The notes below the pieces were generated by a model, which did no database searches, was not told the origin of the DNA, and worked only from the letters and a program-made list of their open reading frames with translations. A stretch of 64,000 nucleotides of DNA from an uncultured Paracoccaceae bacterium. GTDB lineage: Bacteria > Pseudomonadota > Alphaproteobacteria > Rhodobacterales > Rhodobacteraceae. Within the stretch, counting starts at the first letter, position 1. Every line of letters begins with the position of its first letter. Of the stretch, positions 9,129-18,450 are shown one piece after another. The stretch spans positions 310,001 to 374,000 of the forward strand of contig CANMMF010000004.1 in the NCBI GenBank assembly GCA_947498985.1, in the 5' to 3' direction. The translations under genes and the position numbers were made by a program.

Positions 9129-9131
9129 GAC

Positions 9132-11372
9132 ATGGGCGACAGGACCTCCCTCACCCGCCGCGCGGTTCTCTTCGGGGCGCTGGCCATCGGCGGCGGCGTG
9201 GCGCTGGGGGTCTGGGCGGTCGGGCGTCCGGCCCCCAACCCGTTGCGCCCGGAGTTGGGCGCCTTTGCGCTGAACCCGTTTGTGATGATCGACGGCTCCG
9301 GCGTGACGCTGGTCGCGCCACGGGCCGAGATGGGGCAAGGCACGCAGACCACCTGGGCCGCGCTGATCGCCGAGGAAATGGATCTCGACTGGCAGGCGGT
9401 ACGCGTGATTCACGGCCCCGCCGCCAAGGCCTATTTCAACAGCGCCATGGTCGCCGAAGCGCTGCCCGGCAGCGGCTACGACGCCTCGTCGTTCCAGCAT
9501 GGTCTGGGCGAGGCGCTGGGGCAGCTGGGCAAGCTGGTCGACATGCAGGTGACCGGCGGCTCCACCGCGATGAAGGACGGATTCGAGCGGATGCGCGCCA
9601 CGGGGGCCGCGGCGCGCGAGATGCTGAAAGGCGCCGCCGCCGCGCGTCTGGGCACCGACATCACAAGCCTGCGCACCGAGGACGGCGCGGTCATTGCGCC
9701 CGACGGCACCCGCCTCGCCTATACGGATCTGGCCGCCGACGCGGCGCACATCGAACCGCGCGAAGTGGCCTTGCGGCCGCGGTCGGACTGGCGGCTGCTG
9801 GGCACGTCGCTGCCGCGCAAGGACATGATGTCGAAGATCACCGGCACGGCGCGGTTCGGCATCGACACGCGCCTGCCGGGCATGAAATTCGCCGCATTGC
9901 GCATGGCGCCCCACCGCGGCGGCATGCGCAGCTTGCGCGACCGGGCGGCGCTCAGGATGCCCGGCGTCGAAAAGGTCGTCGATCTGGGCACCGGCTATGC
10001 GGTGGTGGCCAGCAACACCTGGCTGGCCATGCAGGCGCTCGACGCGGTGGAGGTCACGTGGGACGGGGAAGCCCCCTTTCCCGCCAGCTCCGATCAGATG
10101 CTGGAGATCATCGAGGCGAGCCTCGACGAAAAACCCAATTCCAGCTTCCGGGACGAGGGCGACGCGGAGGTGATGCCGGACGGCGCCACCGAGATCCGCG
10201 CGACCTACCGCGTACCGTTTCTGGCGCATGCCACGATGGAGCCGATGAACGCCACCGCGTGGATCGACGGGACCGGGCTCAAGATCTGGTGCGGCACCCA
10301 GGCGCCAACCTTCCTGCGCGATGCCTGTGCGGATGCCGCGGGTCTGAACGCCAGCGAGGTCGAGGTCACGACCACCTATCTCGGCGGCGGTTTCGGGCGC
10401 CGGGGCGAGCTCGATTTTGCAGTGCTGGCCACACGCGTTGCGGCGGCGCTGCCCGGTACACCGGTGAACCTGACCTGGTCGCGCGAAGAGGACATGAGCC
10501 AGGATTTCTACCGTCCTGCCGCCATCGCGCGCATGCGCGGCGCGGTGAAAAACGGCACGGCGGTGCTGCTGGACGGGCAAAGCGCGTCACCCTCGATCAC
10601 CGCTCAGGCCATCGAGCGCTGGATGGGTTTTGCGCCCGCCGCCCCGGACCGCGGGATTGTCGACGGCATGTTCAACCAGCCCTACGCCATCCCAAATTAC
10701 CGAGTGCGCGGCCACGCGCCCGATCTGCGCCCGCCGCTGGGCTTCTGGCGGTCCGTCGGCAACTCGCAGAACGGCTTTTTCATGGAGAGCTTCATCGACG
10801 AGATGGCGCATGCGGCGGGCACGGACCCCCTCGCCTTCCGCAAGACGCTGGTCGCAGAGGAATGGGACCCCGCGCTTGGCGTGCTGGAGGCGGTCGAGGA
10901 GATGAGCGGCTGGACCGGGCAGACACCCGATGGCACCGGGCGCGGTGTCGCCATGGTCTATTCTTTCGGCACGCCGGTGGCGATGGTGCTCGAGGTGCAG
11001 GAAAGCGACGGGCTCATACGGCTGGCGCAGGCCTGGATCGCCGCCGATCCCGGGATCGCGCTCGATCCGCGCAACATCGAGGCGCAGCTGACCGGCGGTA
11101 TGGCGTTTGGCCTGTCGGCGGCGATCTCGGAAGAGATCACCTTTGAAGAGGGCCGCGTCCGGCAGAGCAACTTTCCCGATTACGAATTGCTGCGGATCAC
11201 CCAGATGCCTGCGGTTTCGGTGCGTATTCTGCAGAGCCAGGAGCGGCTCGGCGGGATTGGCGAGGTCGGAACACCGCCCGCCGCCCCGGCGCTGGCCAAT
11301 GCGATCTTCGATCTGACCGGGCAGCGGTTCCGGGACTTGCCCCTGCGCAAACACGTGGATTTTTACGCCTGA
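9132..11372 (+). CDS. Molybdopterin-binding subunit, xanthine dehydrogenase family (IorB-like)
   Basis: 746 aa. The N-terminus has a twin-arginine signal (LTRRAVLFGALAIGGG), so the holoenzyme is likely exported by the Tat system, whose genes lie at 17.5-19.2 kb. Mo-pterin-contact segments include EMGQGTQTTWAALI and GGGFGRRGELDF. The conserved catalytic Glu near the C-terminus is in GGIGEVGTPPAAPALAN. There is no FAD subunit, as in IorAB-type enzymes, and no cytochrome c subunit follows, so the electron acceptor is open. A TetR regulator is divergent. Confidence 0.9.
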   Translation: MGDRTSLTRRAVLFGALAIGGGVALGVWAVGRPAPNPLRPELGAFALNPFVMIDGSGVTLVAPRAEMGQGTQTTWAALIAEEMDLDWQAVRVIHGPAAKAYFNSAMVAEALPGSGYDASSFQHGLGEALGQLGKLVDMQVTGGSTAMKDGFERMRATGAAAREMLKGAAAARLGTDITSLRTEDGAVIAPDGTRLAYTDLAADAAHIEPREVALRPRSDWRLLGTSLPRKDMMSKITGTARFGIDTRLPGMKFAALRMAPHRGGMRSLRDRAALRMPGVEKVVDLGTGYAVVASNTWLAMQALDAVEVTWDGEAPFPASSDQMLEIIEASLDEKPNSSFRDEGDAEVMPDGATEIRATYRVPFLAHATMEPMNATAWIDGTGLKIWCGTQAPTFLRDACADAAGLNASEVEVTTTYLGGGFGRRGELDFAVLATRVAAALPGTPVNLTWSREEDMSQDFYRPAAIARMRGAVKNGTAVLLDGQSASPSITAQAIERWMGFAPAAPDRGIVDGMFNQPYAIPNYRVRGHAPDLRPPLGFWRSVGNSQNGFFMESFIDEMAHAAGTDPLAFRKTLVAEEWDPALGVLEAVEEMSGWTGQTPDGTGRGVAMVYSFGTPVAMVLEVQESDGLIRLAQAWIAADPGIALDPRNIEAQLTGGMAFGLSAAISEEITFEEGRVRQSNFPDYELLRITQMPAVSVRILQSQERLGGIGEVGTPPAAPALANAIFDLTGQRFRDLPLRKHVDFYA

Positions 11373-11730
11373 GGCGGGTTCGCGCAAACATCTGAGAGCG
11401 TTTCAGAAATGCACGACCGGCTGGGTCCGGGCGGAATGACGCCGGGCGTTCCGGCGGTTTGAGATGGCCGGTGCGAGACTCGCAGATCCCGGCATTCCAG
11501 CCCCGCACGCAATCCCTGCACCCTTTTCAAAGCACCGGCCCCTGACAATTATCCTCGAATTTGCCTCAATTGCCTCGCAATCCCGCCGCACCGCCGCGCT
11601 ACCCCTCCCCTGAACCGCCAGTTGCGCAAGGTCCCGGCGCGCGGCGGCCTTTGGCCGTCACATTGCCCCCTTGCCCGAAGGCGCCCTCGACCGGCGCTAG
11701 ACCGAAAGAGGCCAGGCAGGAGCAGACACG
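11373..11730. other. Intergenic region, no gene seen
   Basis: 358 bp between the Mo hydroxylase and the RTX-Hint gene. No supported ORF. The right end carries the SD-like AGGCAGGAG before the RTX-Hint ATG, and around 11552-11582 there are short AT-rich CCTC-AAT repeats that could hold the promoter. Confidence 0.5.
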
Positions 11731-13842
11731 ATGCCCGACGGATATCTGGTATCCCTAGGCGATTACGATCTCGATCCGGGCGACGCCATCAGTGGCGGTC
11801 TCGTCACCTTTGTCACCGATACCGTCATCGGGTCGGGGCAATGGGAATGGTCGGGCACCTGGAACGGCACCACCTTCACAAATGAGCTTGAGCCCGGCAC
11901 GTATTACTACGCCACCGATGGCAACGTCTATTTTGTGCCCGCTTTCGGCCCGGTCGACACGCTGACATCCTCCACCGTCGTCACAGCGCCCGCCTTCACC
12001 CTGCCGCCGGACGGCATCGTAAGGGGCACCGGGCTCGCGGATCTGATCGACCCCGATTACCTCGACGGCGACAGCGATCAGGTCGATGGCGTCACAGGCA
12101 GCGGTCCGGGCAACGACAATGACAGCGTCGAGGCAGGCGATGGCGACGACACCATCATCGGCGGGCGCGGCGACGACACGCTTCTGGGCGAGGATGGCGC
12201 CGACCTGATTTATGGCGATTACGGCAATTATGTCGCCACCGCGTCGGAAGATCTCAACTGGTCGCTCGAAGGCGCCGACGGCGCCGATATCTCCGGCGGG
12301 ATCACCCAGACCACCGGCGAGATCGACGTCACCGTCACCTTTGTCGACACCGGCAACAACAACGGCACGTTCAACGTCGAAACCACAAGCCTGCAATATG
12401 TTGCTGGCGGCGAAAGCTTCGACAACCGCTCGTCGCTCTTCCTTTTTGGCAATGGCGATCAGGACACCTCCACCACCACGATCTCGTTTGCGCCCGCCGC
12501 GGGCGCCGCGGTCGAGGACGAGGTCCAAAACGTCTCCTTCCGCATCAACGACGTGGATTGGGGATCGGGCAACCATACCGACATCGTGACCGTCAACGCC
12601 TTTGACGCGGACGGCAATCCGGTTGCGGTCACGCTGACGCCCGGGGGTGGCGACACGGTGTCGGGCAACACGCTCACGGCGGAGAACGTCGCGGAAACGA
12701 GCGCCGATCTCGGCGGCTCGGTGCTGGTGTCGATCGCGGGCCCGGTGGCCGAGATCGAGATCATCTACGCCAACGGCCAGTCCGGCACGCAGGGCATCAA
12801 CGTCACCGATATCGAGTTTGACGCCCTGCTGCTGGCCAGCGGCAATGACAGCATCGACGGCGGCGACGGCAATGACACGATCTTCGGCGAAGGTGGCAAC
12901 GACACGCTTCTGGGCGGCATCGGCGACGACGTGCTGGATGGCGGCATCGGCAGCGATGATCTGCAGGGCGGGGCTGGCAACGACACGCTGAACGTGGCGC
13001 AGGGCGATGTGGCCACGGGCGGCGATGGCGACGATGTCTTCACGCTGGTCGATCTTGCCGAAGCCGGGGCCGGCACCATTACCATCCAGGGCAATACCAC
13101 GCTGCAGGGCGTCGGCGACACGCTGGATCTCAATGGTCTGGCCGACCGCGGCACGCTCAATATCACCAGCAATGTCGGCGGCGAGCTGACCGGCACGGTC
13201 GAGATGTATGACGGCACGCTGGTGTCGTTTTCGAATATCGATGACGTGATCTGCTTTACCCCCGGCACCCGCGTGCTGACCGAAACCGGTTACCGCCCGG
13301 TGGAGACGCTGCGCGAAGGCGATCTGCTGGTCACGCGCGACGCCGGTCTGCAGCCGATCTGCTGGATCGGCCGGAAAACCGGGCTCGCGCGTGACAACAC
13401 CGCGCCGATCAGGATCGCGGCCCATGTGCTGCCGGGCGGCACCGCGCCGCTGATCGTGTCACCGCAGCACAGGTTGCTCTTCGAGGGCTATGCGCCGGAG
13501 CTGCTTTTCGGCGAGAACGAGGTCTTTGTGCCCGCCGCCCATCTGGTGGACCAGCACGCGGTTTGCCGCCTCGAGGGCGGGCTTGTGACCTATATCCACC
13601 TCATGCTCGACCGCCATCACGTGATCTTTGCCGAAGGCATGGCGACCGAGAGCTTCTTTGTCTCAGAGCGCGGTCTCGGCACGCTGGATCTTTACGCGCG
13701 CGAACAACTGTTCGAGCGGCGGCCGCAGTTGCGTGCAGAGCCTGCGCTCTTCGGAGAGACCGCCCGCCGCTGCCTGAAGCAGCACGAGGCGACGTCCCTG
13801 ATGGGGTATCTCGGCCAGAGCCGTCTCGGCATGGCCGCCTGA
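11731..13842 (+). CDS. RTX-repeat protein with C-terminal Hint (Hedgehog/intein) domain
   Basis: 703 aa. Two clusters of calcium-binding GGxGxDxxx nonapeptides are visible (around residues 130-165 and 370-425, e.g. GGDGNDTIFGEGGNDTLLGG) with a beta-rich segment between them. From about residue 507 comes a Hint domain: CFTPGTRVLTETGYRPVETL with the nucleophilic Cys, then VSPQHRLLF and HLMLDRHHVIFAEG. Roseobacter genomes carry many such proteins. Type I secretion and self-cleavage are inferred; no T1SS genes are nearby. The strongly acidic composition fits calcium binding. Confidence 0.88.
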   Translation: MPDGYLVSLGDYDLDPGDAISGGLVTFVTDTVIGSGQWEWSGTWNGTTFTNELEPGTYYYATDGNVYFVPAFGPVDTLTSSTVVTAPAFTLPPDGIVRGTGLADLIDPDYLDGDSDQVDGVTGSGPGNDNDSVEAGDGDDTIIGGRGDDTLLGEDGADLIYGDYGNYVATASEDLNWSLEGADGADISGGITQTTGEIDVTVTFVDTGNNNGTFNVETTSLQYVAGGESFDNRSSLFLFGNGDQDTSTTTISFAPAAGAAVEDEVQNVSFRINDVDWGSGNHTDIVTVNAFDADGNPVAVTLTPGGGDTVSGNTLTAENVAETSADLGGSVLVSIAGPVAEIEIIYANGQSGTQGINVTDIEFDALLLASGNDSIDGGDGNDTIFGEGGNDTLLGGIGDDVLDGGIGSDDLQGGAGNDTLNVAQGDVATGGDGDDVFTLVDLAEAGAGTITIQGNTTLQGVGDTLDLNGLADRGTLNITSNVGGELTGTVEMYDGTLVSFSNIDDVICFTPGTRVLTETGYRPVETLREGDLLVTRDAGLQPICWIGRKTGLARDNTAPIRIAAHVLPGGTAPLIVSPQHRLLFEGYAPELLFGENEVFVPAAHLVDQHAVCRLEGGLVTYIHLMLDRHHVIFAEGMATESFFVSERGLGTLDLYAREQLFERRPQLRAEPALFGETARRCLKQHEATSLMGYLGQSRLGMAA

Positions 13843-14154
13843 GACCTGCGGATCCCGGTTGTTCGGGCGCGCGGCGACCGGCGATGGTGTGGGGGTGGTG
13901 CGCGACGGGTGTTGTTTGAGGTGTCCGTTGGTCCAGTGGCGTGATGCACTTGCCGGTTGGAGCCTTGCCAAGAGGTGCCGCGGCGGTCTGTTGGCCAGCC
14001 TCTGCGGCAGGCTCGGCGCCTTTGTTCCAGCCGCGCCTCAGAACGCGACGACCGCCACTCAAGTACTTGAAAATGAACGACTTTCAGCCAAACCCAAGCA
14101 CTCACCCATGCGCAAAAACATGCACAAAAAAGCGCGCAGCGCAGCGCCGAGCGC
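13843..14154. other. Intergenic region, no gene seen
   Basis: 312 bp between convergent genes. The only structure noted is a perfect 12-bp palindrome, TCAAGTACTTGA, at 14059-14070. No supported ORF on either strand. Confidence 0.5.
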
Positions 14155-14931
14155 TCAGGCGCGCCGCTTCTGGCCGTCCGATGCACCCGACGCCCAGTCC
14201 CGCACCGCCGCGCCAAACGCCTCGAACAGCGGGCGCGAGACCGGATCATTGGCCGCGTCCCATTCCGGGTGCCATTGCACCGAAAGAGTGAAGCCCGGCG
14301 CGTTTTTCACGTAGATCGCCTCGGGGGTGCCATCCGGCGCGTGGCCTTCGATCACGATGCGCGACCCGGCGGTCTTGATCCCCTGCCCGTGCAGCGTGTT
14401 GGTCAAGACCTCGGTGGCGCCGAAGAGCCGGTGGAAGACGCCGCCCTCCTCGACGCGCACCACGTGGCGCAGCGCAAACTTCTCTTCCAGCGTGCCGTCG
14501 GGCGGCATGCGGTGGTTGTCGCGCCCCGGCAGGTCGCGGATCTCGGGATAGAGCGTGCCGCCCATGGCGACGTTCACTTCCTGAAACCCCCGGCAGATGC
14601 CCAGAAACGGCTGGCCACGCTCGACGCAGGCGCGGATCACCGGCAGGGTGATCGCATCGCGCGCCCGGTCGTGATCGCCATGCGCCTCGGTCCAGGCCTC
14701 GCCATATTCCTCCGGATGCACATTCGGCCGCCCCCCGGTCAGCAGGAACCCGTCGCAGACCTGCAGCAGTTCCTCGACCGACATCAGACGCGGATCCGCG
14801 GGCACCACCAGCGGCAGACAGCCCGCCACATCGGACACGGCCAGAGAGTTCATCATCCCCCCGGCATGCGCGGGATAGTCGTCATTCAACAGGTAGTGGT
14901 TTCCGATAATGCCGACGACGGGTCGGGTCAT
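14155..14931 (-). CDS. Gamma-glutamyl-gamma-aminobutyrate hydrolase-family (class I glutamine amidotransferase-like) protein
   Basis: 258 aa from the ATG giving TRPVVGIIGNHYLLND; the 21-residue upstream extension does not resemble the family. The nucleophile Cys lies in PFLGICRGFQEVNVAMGG and the partner His/Glu in SVQWHPEWD, so the Cys-His-Glu triad of the PuuD/peptidase C26 family is intact. It hydrolyses gamma-glutamyl amides, e.g. in the putrescine-to-GABA pathway. No other puu genes are adjacent, so the exact substrate is uncertain. Confidence 0.88.
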   Translation of the reverse strand: MTRPVVGIIGNHYLLNDDYPAHAGGMMNSLAVSDVAGCLPLVVPADPRLMSVEELLQVCDGFLLTGGRPNVHPEEYGEAWTEAHGDHDRARDAITLPVIRACVERGQPFLGICRGFQEVNVAMGGTLYPEIRDLPGRDNHRMPPDGTLEEKFALRHVVRVEEGGVFHRLFGATEVLTNTLHGQGIKTAGSRIVIEGHAPDGTPEAIYVKNAPGFTLSVQWHPEWDAANDPVSRPLFEAFGAAVRDWASGASDGQKRRA

Positions 14932-15042
14932 GAGGGCGCGCTCCGGATCTGTTTGCCCCTGTCTATTGCATTGCCGCGCCGTGAGAAAGACCATGCACGC
15001 AGCGCGCGGATGTCCTCTGGCGCCACCCGTAACCTCATGGCC

Positions 15043-15471
15043 TCAGATCTCGGCCACCAGTCCCGCCGCCTCGATGCCGGTCTTGCCCGCCTCGGCGTCC
15101 TTTTCCGAGCTGTCGCCCGTGACGCCGAGCGCCCCCAGCACCCGGCCCTTGCCGTCGCGGATCAGGATGCCGCCCGGCACCGGCACCATCTGCCCGCCAA
15201 AGGCGGCCCCCGCGGCGGCCATGAAATAGGCCTGCGCTTCGGCGCGCTGCATCTGCGCGGTGCCGCCAATGCCCAGCATGATGGCGCCATGCGCCTTGCC
15301 ATGGGCGATGGCAAAGCGACCGGGGCTGGTGTCATCAGAGCGCTCAAAGGCCTGCACATGGCCACCGGCATCGAGCACGATCACCGAAAGCGGTTTGAGA
15401 TGCATCTCCGCCCCGGCCTCCAGCGTCTTGCGGATGATCTTGCGCGCGTGTCTCAATGTCAGTTTCGCCAT
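15043..15471 (-). CDS. GlcG/HbpS-family heme-binding-like protein
   Basis: 142 aa with the family architecture: MAKLTLRHARKIIRKTLEAG start, VIVLDAGGHVQAFERSD, then GGQMVPVPGGILIRDGKGRVLGALGVTGDSSEKDAE. GlcG/HbpS proteins are small cytosolic or exported proteins found beside diol, glycolate or heme-sensing genes. The biochemical function of this subfamily is unsettled. It is downstream of, and on the same strand as, the conserved gene pair at 15.7-16.45 kb. Confidence 0.85.
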   Translation of the reverse strand: MAKLTLRHARKIIRKTLEAGAEMHLKPLSVIVLDAGGHVQAFERSDDTSPGRFAIAHGKAHGAIMLGIGGTAQMQRAEAQAYFMAAAGAAFGGQMVPVPGGILIRDGKGRVLGALGVTGDSSEKDAEAGKTGIEAAGLVAEI

Positions 15472-15610
15472 TGCGGTCTTGTCCTCACCTGTCCTCTGAA
15501 GTGCTGCGCGCAGAATACTCCGGGCGCACCGGGGGGCAAGCCTTCATACAGCGCGCCGCGGGCGGAACCACGCCGCGGACGGGCGCATCTTTCGGCGATC
15601 TGGGCGTGGG

Positions 15611-15660
15611 GGGGGGCGGGGGGGGGCGCGACCGTCAGGTCGCGCCCACCCCCGCCCCCC
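15611..15660. repeat. Very G-rich near-perfect hairpin (23-bp stem, one mismatch)
   Basis: 15611-15633 pairs with 15638-15660 around the loop GTCA, with only G15623/A15648 unpaired. The left arm contains runs of six and nine G. It lies between the cysteine-rich protein gene and the GlcG-family gene and could act as terminator or G-quadruplex. Confidence 0.7.
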
Positions 15661-15702
15661 CGGGCGACCCGCTTCAGCGGGGGGTAAGTCCTCTGCGACG
15701 TC

Positions 15703-16122
15703 TCAGCCCGGCAAACCCGCGATCTCGAGCATCCGCGGATCCGCCTCTTCCATCCGTGTCACCACTTGCGGGCAGCGGGTGCAGGCGGGCTGGCCTTCCT
15801 GCGCGTACCAGCGGCAGGTCCTGCGGATCGTGCAGGGCGGCAGATGGTCGACAACCGGCTCCAGCCCCCTGGCGATGCGCCGCGCCAGCTGGCAGGCGCC
15901 GTCCGAGAAATGGGTGCAGGCGCTTTCGGCGCATGGCGCGGAGAACCGCATCACATGGGTCGGTGGCACAGCACCGCTGGCCTCCAGCAGCGCAGGCGTC
16001 ACCGGCACCGGGGCGTTCACATAGGCAAGCGCCGGGCCTTCCGCGCCGCGCTCGATCACACCCAGCACCTGCGCGCCCTCCATCTCCGGCTGCGCGGACG
16101 GGCAGCTCAGCGCGCGGGTCAC
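15703..16122 (-). CDS. Cysteine-rich conserved protein, probable metal binding
   Basis: 139 aa from a GTG start that overlaps the TGA of the upstream gene (GTGA), so it is translationally coupled. Eight Cys sit in an ordered pattern in the second half: CAESACTHFSDGAC, then PPCTIRRTCRW and ACTRCPQVV, plus one near the N-terminus. This suggests an iron-sulfur or zinc site. I do not recognise a named family. Starts further upstream in this frame would run through the neighbouring gene. Confidence 0.72.
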   Translation of the reverse strand: MTRALSCPSAQPEMEGAQVLGVIERGAEGPALAYVNAPVPVTPALLEASGAVPPTHVMRFSAPCAESACTHFSDGACQLARRIARGLEPVVDHLPPCTIRRTCRWYAQEGQPACTRCPQVVTRMEEADPRMLEIAGLPG

Positions 16123-16451
16123 CGGAAACGGTCGAAGATGATCGGGCCGGAGGGGAAATAGCCCATGGTGCCGATAACGCGGAAGATCTGCACGGTGGGC
16201 TGCGCGCCTCCGGCCAGCGGGCCGATCGCCTCGGTGATCTTGGCCGAGGCCTCGAACGCCGTGCCGAGCTTGAACCGGTCGAAATCCGGGTTGCGCCAGA
16301 TCAGCCCGACCACGCCGATATCGGGAAAGACGCCGATCTCGATATGGCTGTCGCCGAACAGGTCCATCCGGTCGGCAAGCACCTCTTTGGCGGCGGCGCT
16401 GGCTCGTTTCGTAAGCTCGTCTGCAGGCATGGATTTTGCACGTAATGGCAT
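16119..16451 (-). CDS. Conserved hypothetical protein coupled to the cysteine-rich protein
   Basis: 110 aa with a clear SD (AAGGAGATCACC before ATG). The sequence has no signal peptide or membrane helix. Notable segments are DSHIEIGVFPDIGVVGLIWRN and IFRVIGTMGYFPSGPIIFDRF. Its stop overlaps the start of the cysteine-rich gene by 4 bp, so the two products are made together and may act together. Family not recognised. Confidence 0.7.
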   Translation of the reverse strand: MPLRAKSMPADELTKRASAAAKEVLADRMDLFGDSHIEIGVFPDIGVVGLIWRNPDFDRFKLGTAFEASAKITEAIGPLAGGAQPTVQIFRVIGTMGYFPSGPIIFDRFR

Positions 16452-16651
16452 GGTGATCTCCTTGAAAAAAACTTGCGGAACAATCAGGCGTCCCGGCATC
16501 GTGACGCCGCACGGCTCAAATGACCGCGTGACGAGAATACACGTTTATGGTGCATATCACAACTCTGAGATGAAATCTGGCGGCTCTGCGCGGATCGCCG
16601 CCCCGGGTCTTTGACGCGCTGGCAGGTCGTGAGACCAGCGCCCTTCGCGCT

Positions 16652-17497
16652 TCACTCCGTCAGCGCCACGCCCCGGCGGCCCGCCAGATCGGTGAAATAC
16701 TGCCAGGCCACCCGGCCCGAGCGGGAGCCGCGCGTGGCCTGCCATTCCACCGCTTCGGCCTTGAGCGTCTCCGGCGCGATCTCGACCCCGTAGGCCGCGC
16801 AATAGCCGCGGATCATCGCCAGGTATTCGTCCTGCGAACAGGGGTGGAAGCCCAGCCAGAGGCCAAAGCGATCCGAGAGCGAGACCTTTTCCTCCACCGC
16901 CTCCGACGGGCTGATCGCAGTGGAGCGTTCGTTCTCGATCATGTCGCGCGGCATCAGGTGGCGGCGGTTCGACGTGGCGTAAAGCACCACATTGTCGGGC
17001 CGCCCCTCGACCCCGCCATCGAGCACCGCCTTGAGCGATTTGTAATGCTGGTCGTCATGGCCAAAGGACAGATCGTCGCAAAACAGCACAAAGCGTTTGT
17101 CGGACGCGCGCAGCAGTCCCAGCAAGCGGCCCACGGAGGGCAGATCCTCGCGCTGCAGCTCCACCAGTTTCAGGTCGTGGCCCTCGTCGCGGATGGTGGC
17201 GTGCACCGCCTTCACGACAGAGCTTTTGCCCATGCCGCGCGCGCCCCAGAGCAGTGCGTTGTTGGCCGGCAGGCCGCGCGCAAACTGCCGCGTGTTGGCC
17301 AGCAGCGTGTCGCGCGACCGCTCGATGCCGATCAGAAGCTCCAGATGGATGCGGCTGACCTCGGTCACCGGCTCCAGCCGGTCCGGCGAGACATGCCAGA
17401 CAAACGCCTCCGCCGCGTCGAAATCCGGCGCCTGCATCGGTGCGGGCGCCAGCCGTTCCAACGCCGCGGCAATGCGGTCGAGCGCGGCGTCGTTCAC
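16652..17497 (-). CDS. DUF815-family AAA-type ATPase
   Basis: 281 aa. The P-loop is WGARGMGKSSVVK and a Walker B-like acidic stretch is RFVLFCDDLSF; a sensor-like Asn/Ser region follows (YATSNRRHLMPRD). The sequence matches the DUF815 ATPase family in length and layout. Its start overlaps the tatC stop by 4 bp, so it belongs to the tatABC transcript. The partner and substrate are unknown; a link to export or envelope functions is only suggested by the operon. Confidence 0.88.
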   Translation of the reverse strand: MNDAALDRIAAALERLAPAPMQAPDFDAAEAFVWHVSPDRLEPVTEVSRIHLELLIGIERSRDTLLANTRQFARGLPANNALLWGARGMGKSSVVKAVHATIRDEGHDLKLVELQREDLPSVGRLLGLLRASDKRFVLFCDDLSFGHDDQHYKSLKAVLDGGVEGRPDNVVLYATSNRRHLMPRDMIENERSTAISPSEAVEEKVSLSDRFGLWLGFHPCSQDEYLAMIRGYCAAYGVEIAPETLKAEAVEWQATRGSRSGRVAWQYFTDLAGRRGVALTE

Positions 17498-18450
17498 GCC
17501 TTGCCGTCCCCGTCGCGGTTGGCGTCGTCGCGCAGATCCTCGTCGGTCAGATCGTCATCCTCGTCAAACTCGCGCATCAGCGGATCGTCCTCGGAGGCGG
17601 TCTCCTCGGCGGGCTCGTCCTCGAACCAGAGCCCCTGGGCACGCAGTTCCGCCTCGCGCTTGCGCTCTACTCTTCGCACAAGAAAGATGGACACTTCGTA
17701 AAGCCCGTAGACCACGACAAAGAGGATGACCTGGGTGATCACGTCGGGCGGGGTCACCAGGGCTGCCAGCACCAGAATGCCGACCATCGCGTATTTGCGC
17801 ACCTGCCCCAGCCCTTCGGCCGACACCAGCCCCGCCTTGCCCATCAGCGTGAGCAGCACCGGCAGCTGGAAACACAGGCCAAAGGCCACGATGAACTTGA
17901 TGGTGAGGTTGAGATATTCCTGCGCGGAGCCCTGAAAGACCACCGAGAGCCCTTGCGTGACCTCTTCGCCGACCACCGCCTCGCCTTCGGCGCCAAACTG
18001 CTGGAAGCCGAGAAAGAAGTCATAGGCCAGCGGCGTGACCACGTAGAACGCAAACGACGCGCCCAGCAGGAACATGAAGGGCGAGGCCACCAGAAATGGC
18101 AGGAACGCGCCTTTTTCGGACTTGTAGAGCCCGGGCGCCACAAACCGCCAGAGCTGGTTGGCGATGAACGGAAAGGACAGCATGAAGCCGCCCAGCAGCG
18201 ACACCTTGATCGCCACAAAGAACCCTTCCTGCGGCGAGATGAAGATCAGGTCGCAATCCTGACCCCGGCTCGACAGCACCGAGCAGAGCGGGTCGGTCAG
18301 GAAATTGAAGATCGGGGTGGCGACGGTAAAACAGATCACCATGCCGATGAGGAAATAGACCACGCAGCGGATAAGCCGCGTGCGCAGTTCGGCGAGGTGT
18401 TCGATCAGCGGGGCGGCGCTGTCCTCGATATCATCCTCTGCGCTGCTCAT
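17494..18450 (-). CDS. tatC: Sec-independent protein translocase TatC
   Basis: 318 aa with six membrane helices; conserved parts are [36 protein letters not shown] and [15 protein letters not shown]. It is the twin-arginine signal receptor of the Tat translocase. It has a long acidic C-terminal tail ([13 protein letters not shown]), longer than E. coli TatC. The start overlaps the tatB stop by 4 bp. A Tat substrate, the Mo hydroxylase large subunit, is encoded in the same window. Confidence 0.97.
   Translation of the reverse strand: MSSAEDDIEDSAAPLIEHLAELRTRLIRCVVYFLIGMVICFTVATPIFNFLTDPLCSVLSSRGQDCDLIFISPQEGFFVAIKVSLLGGFMLSFPFIANQLWRFVAPGLYKSEKGAFLPFLVASPFMFLLGASFAFYVVTPLAYDFFLGFQQFGAEGEAVVGEEVTQGLSVVFQGSAQEYLNLTIKFIVAFGLCFQLPVLLTLMGKAGLVSAEGLGQVRKYAMVGILVLAALVTPPDVITQVILFVVVYGLYEVSIFLVRRVERKREAELRAQGLWFEDEPAEETASEDDPLMREFDEDDDLTDEDLRDDANRDGDGKA

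Noticed and set aside
8634-10580. 648-codon minus-strand frame over the Mo hydroxylase genes
   Set aside because: It is a shadow of the two hydroxylase subunits, with typical GC-rich antisense composition. The plus-strand frame 8936-11146 is likewise an out-of-frame shadow.
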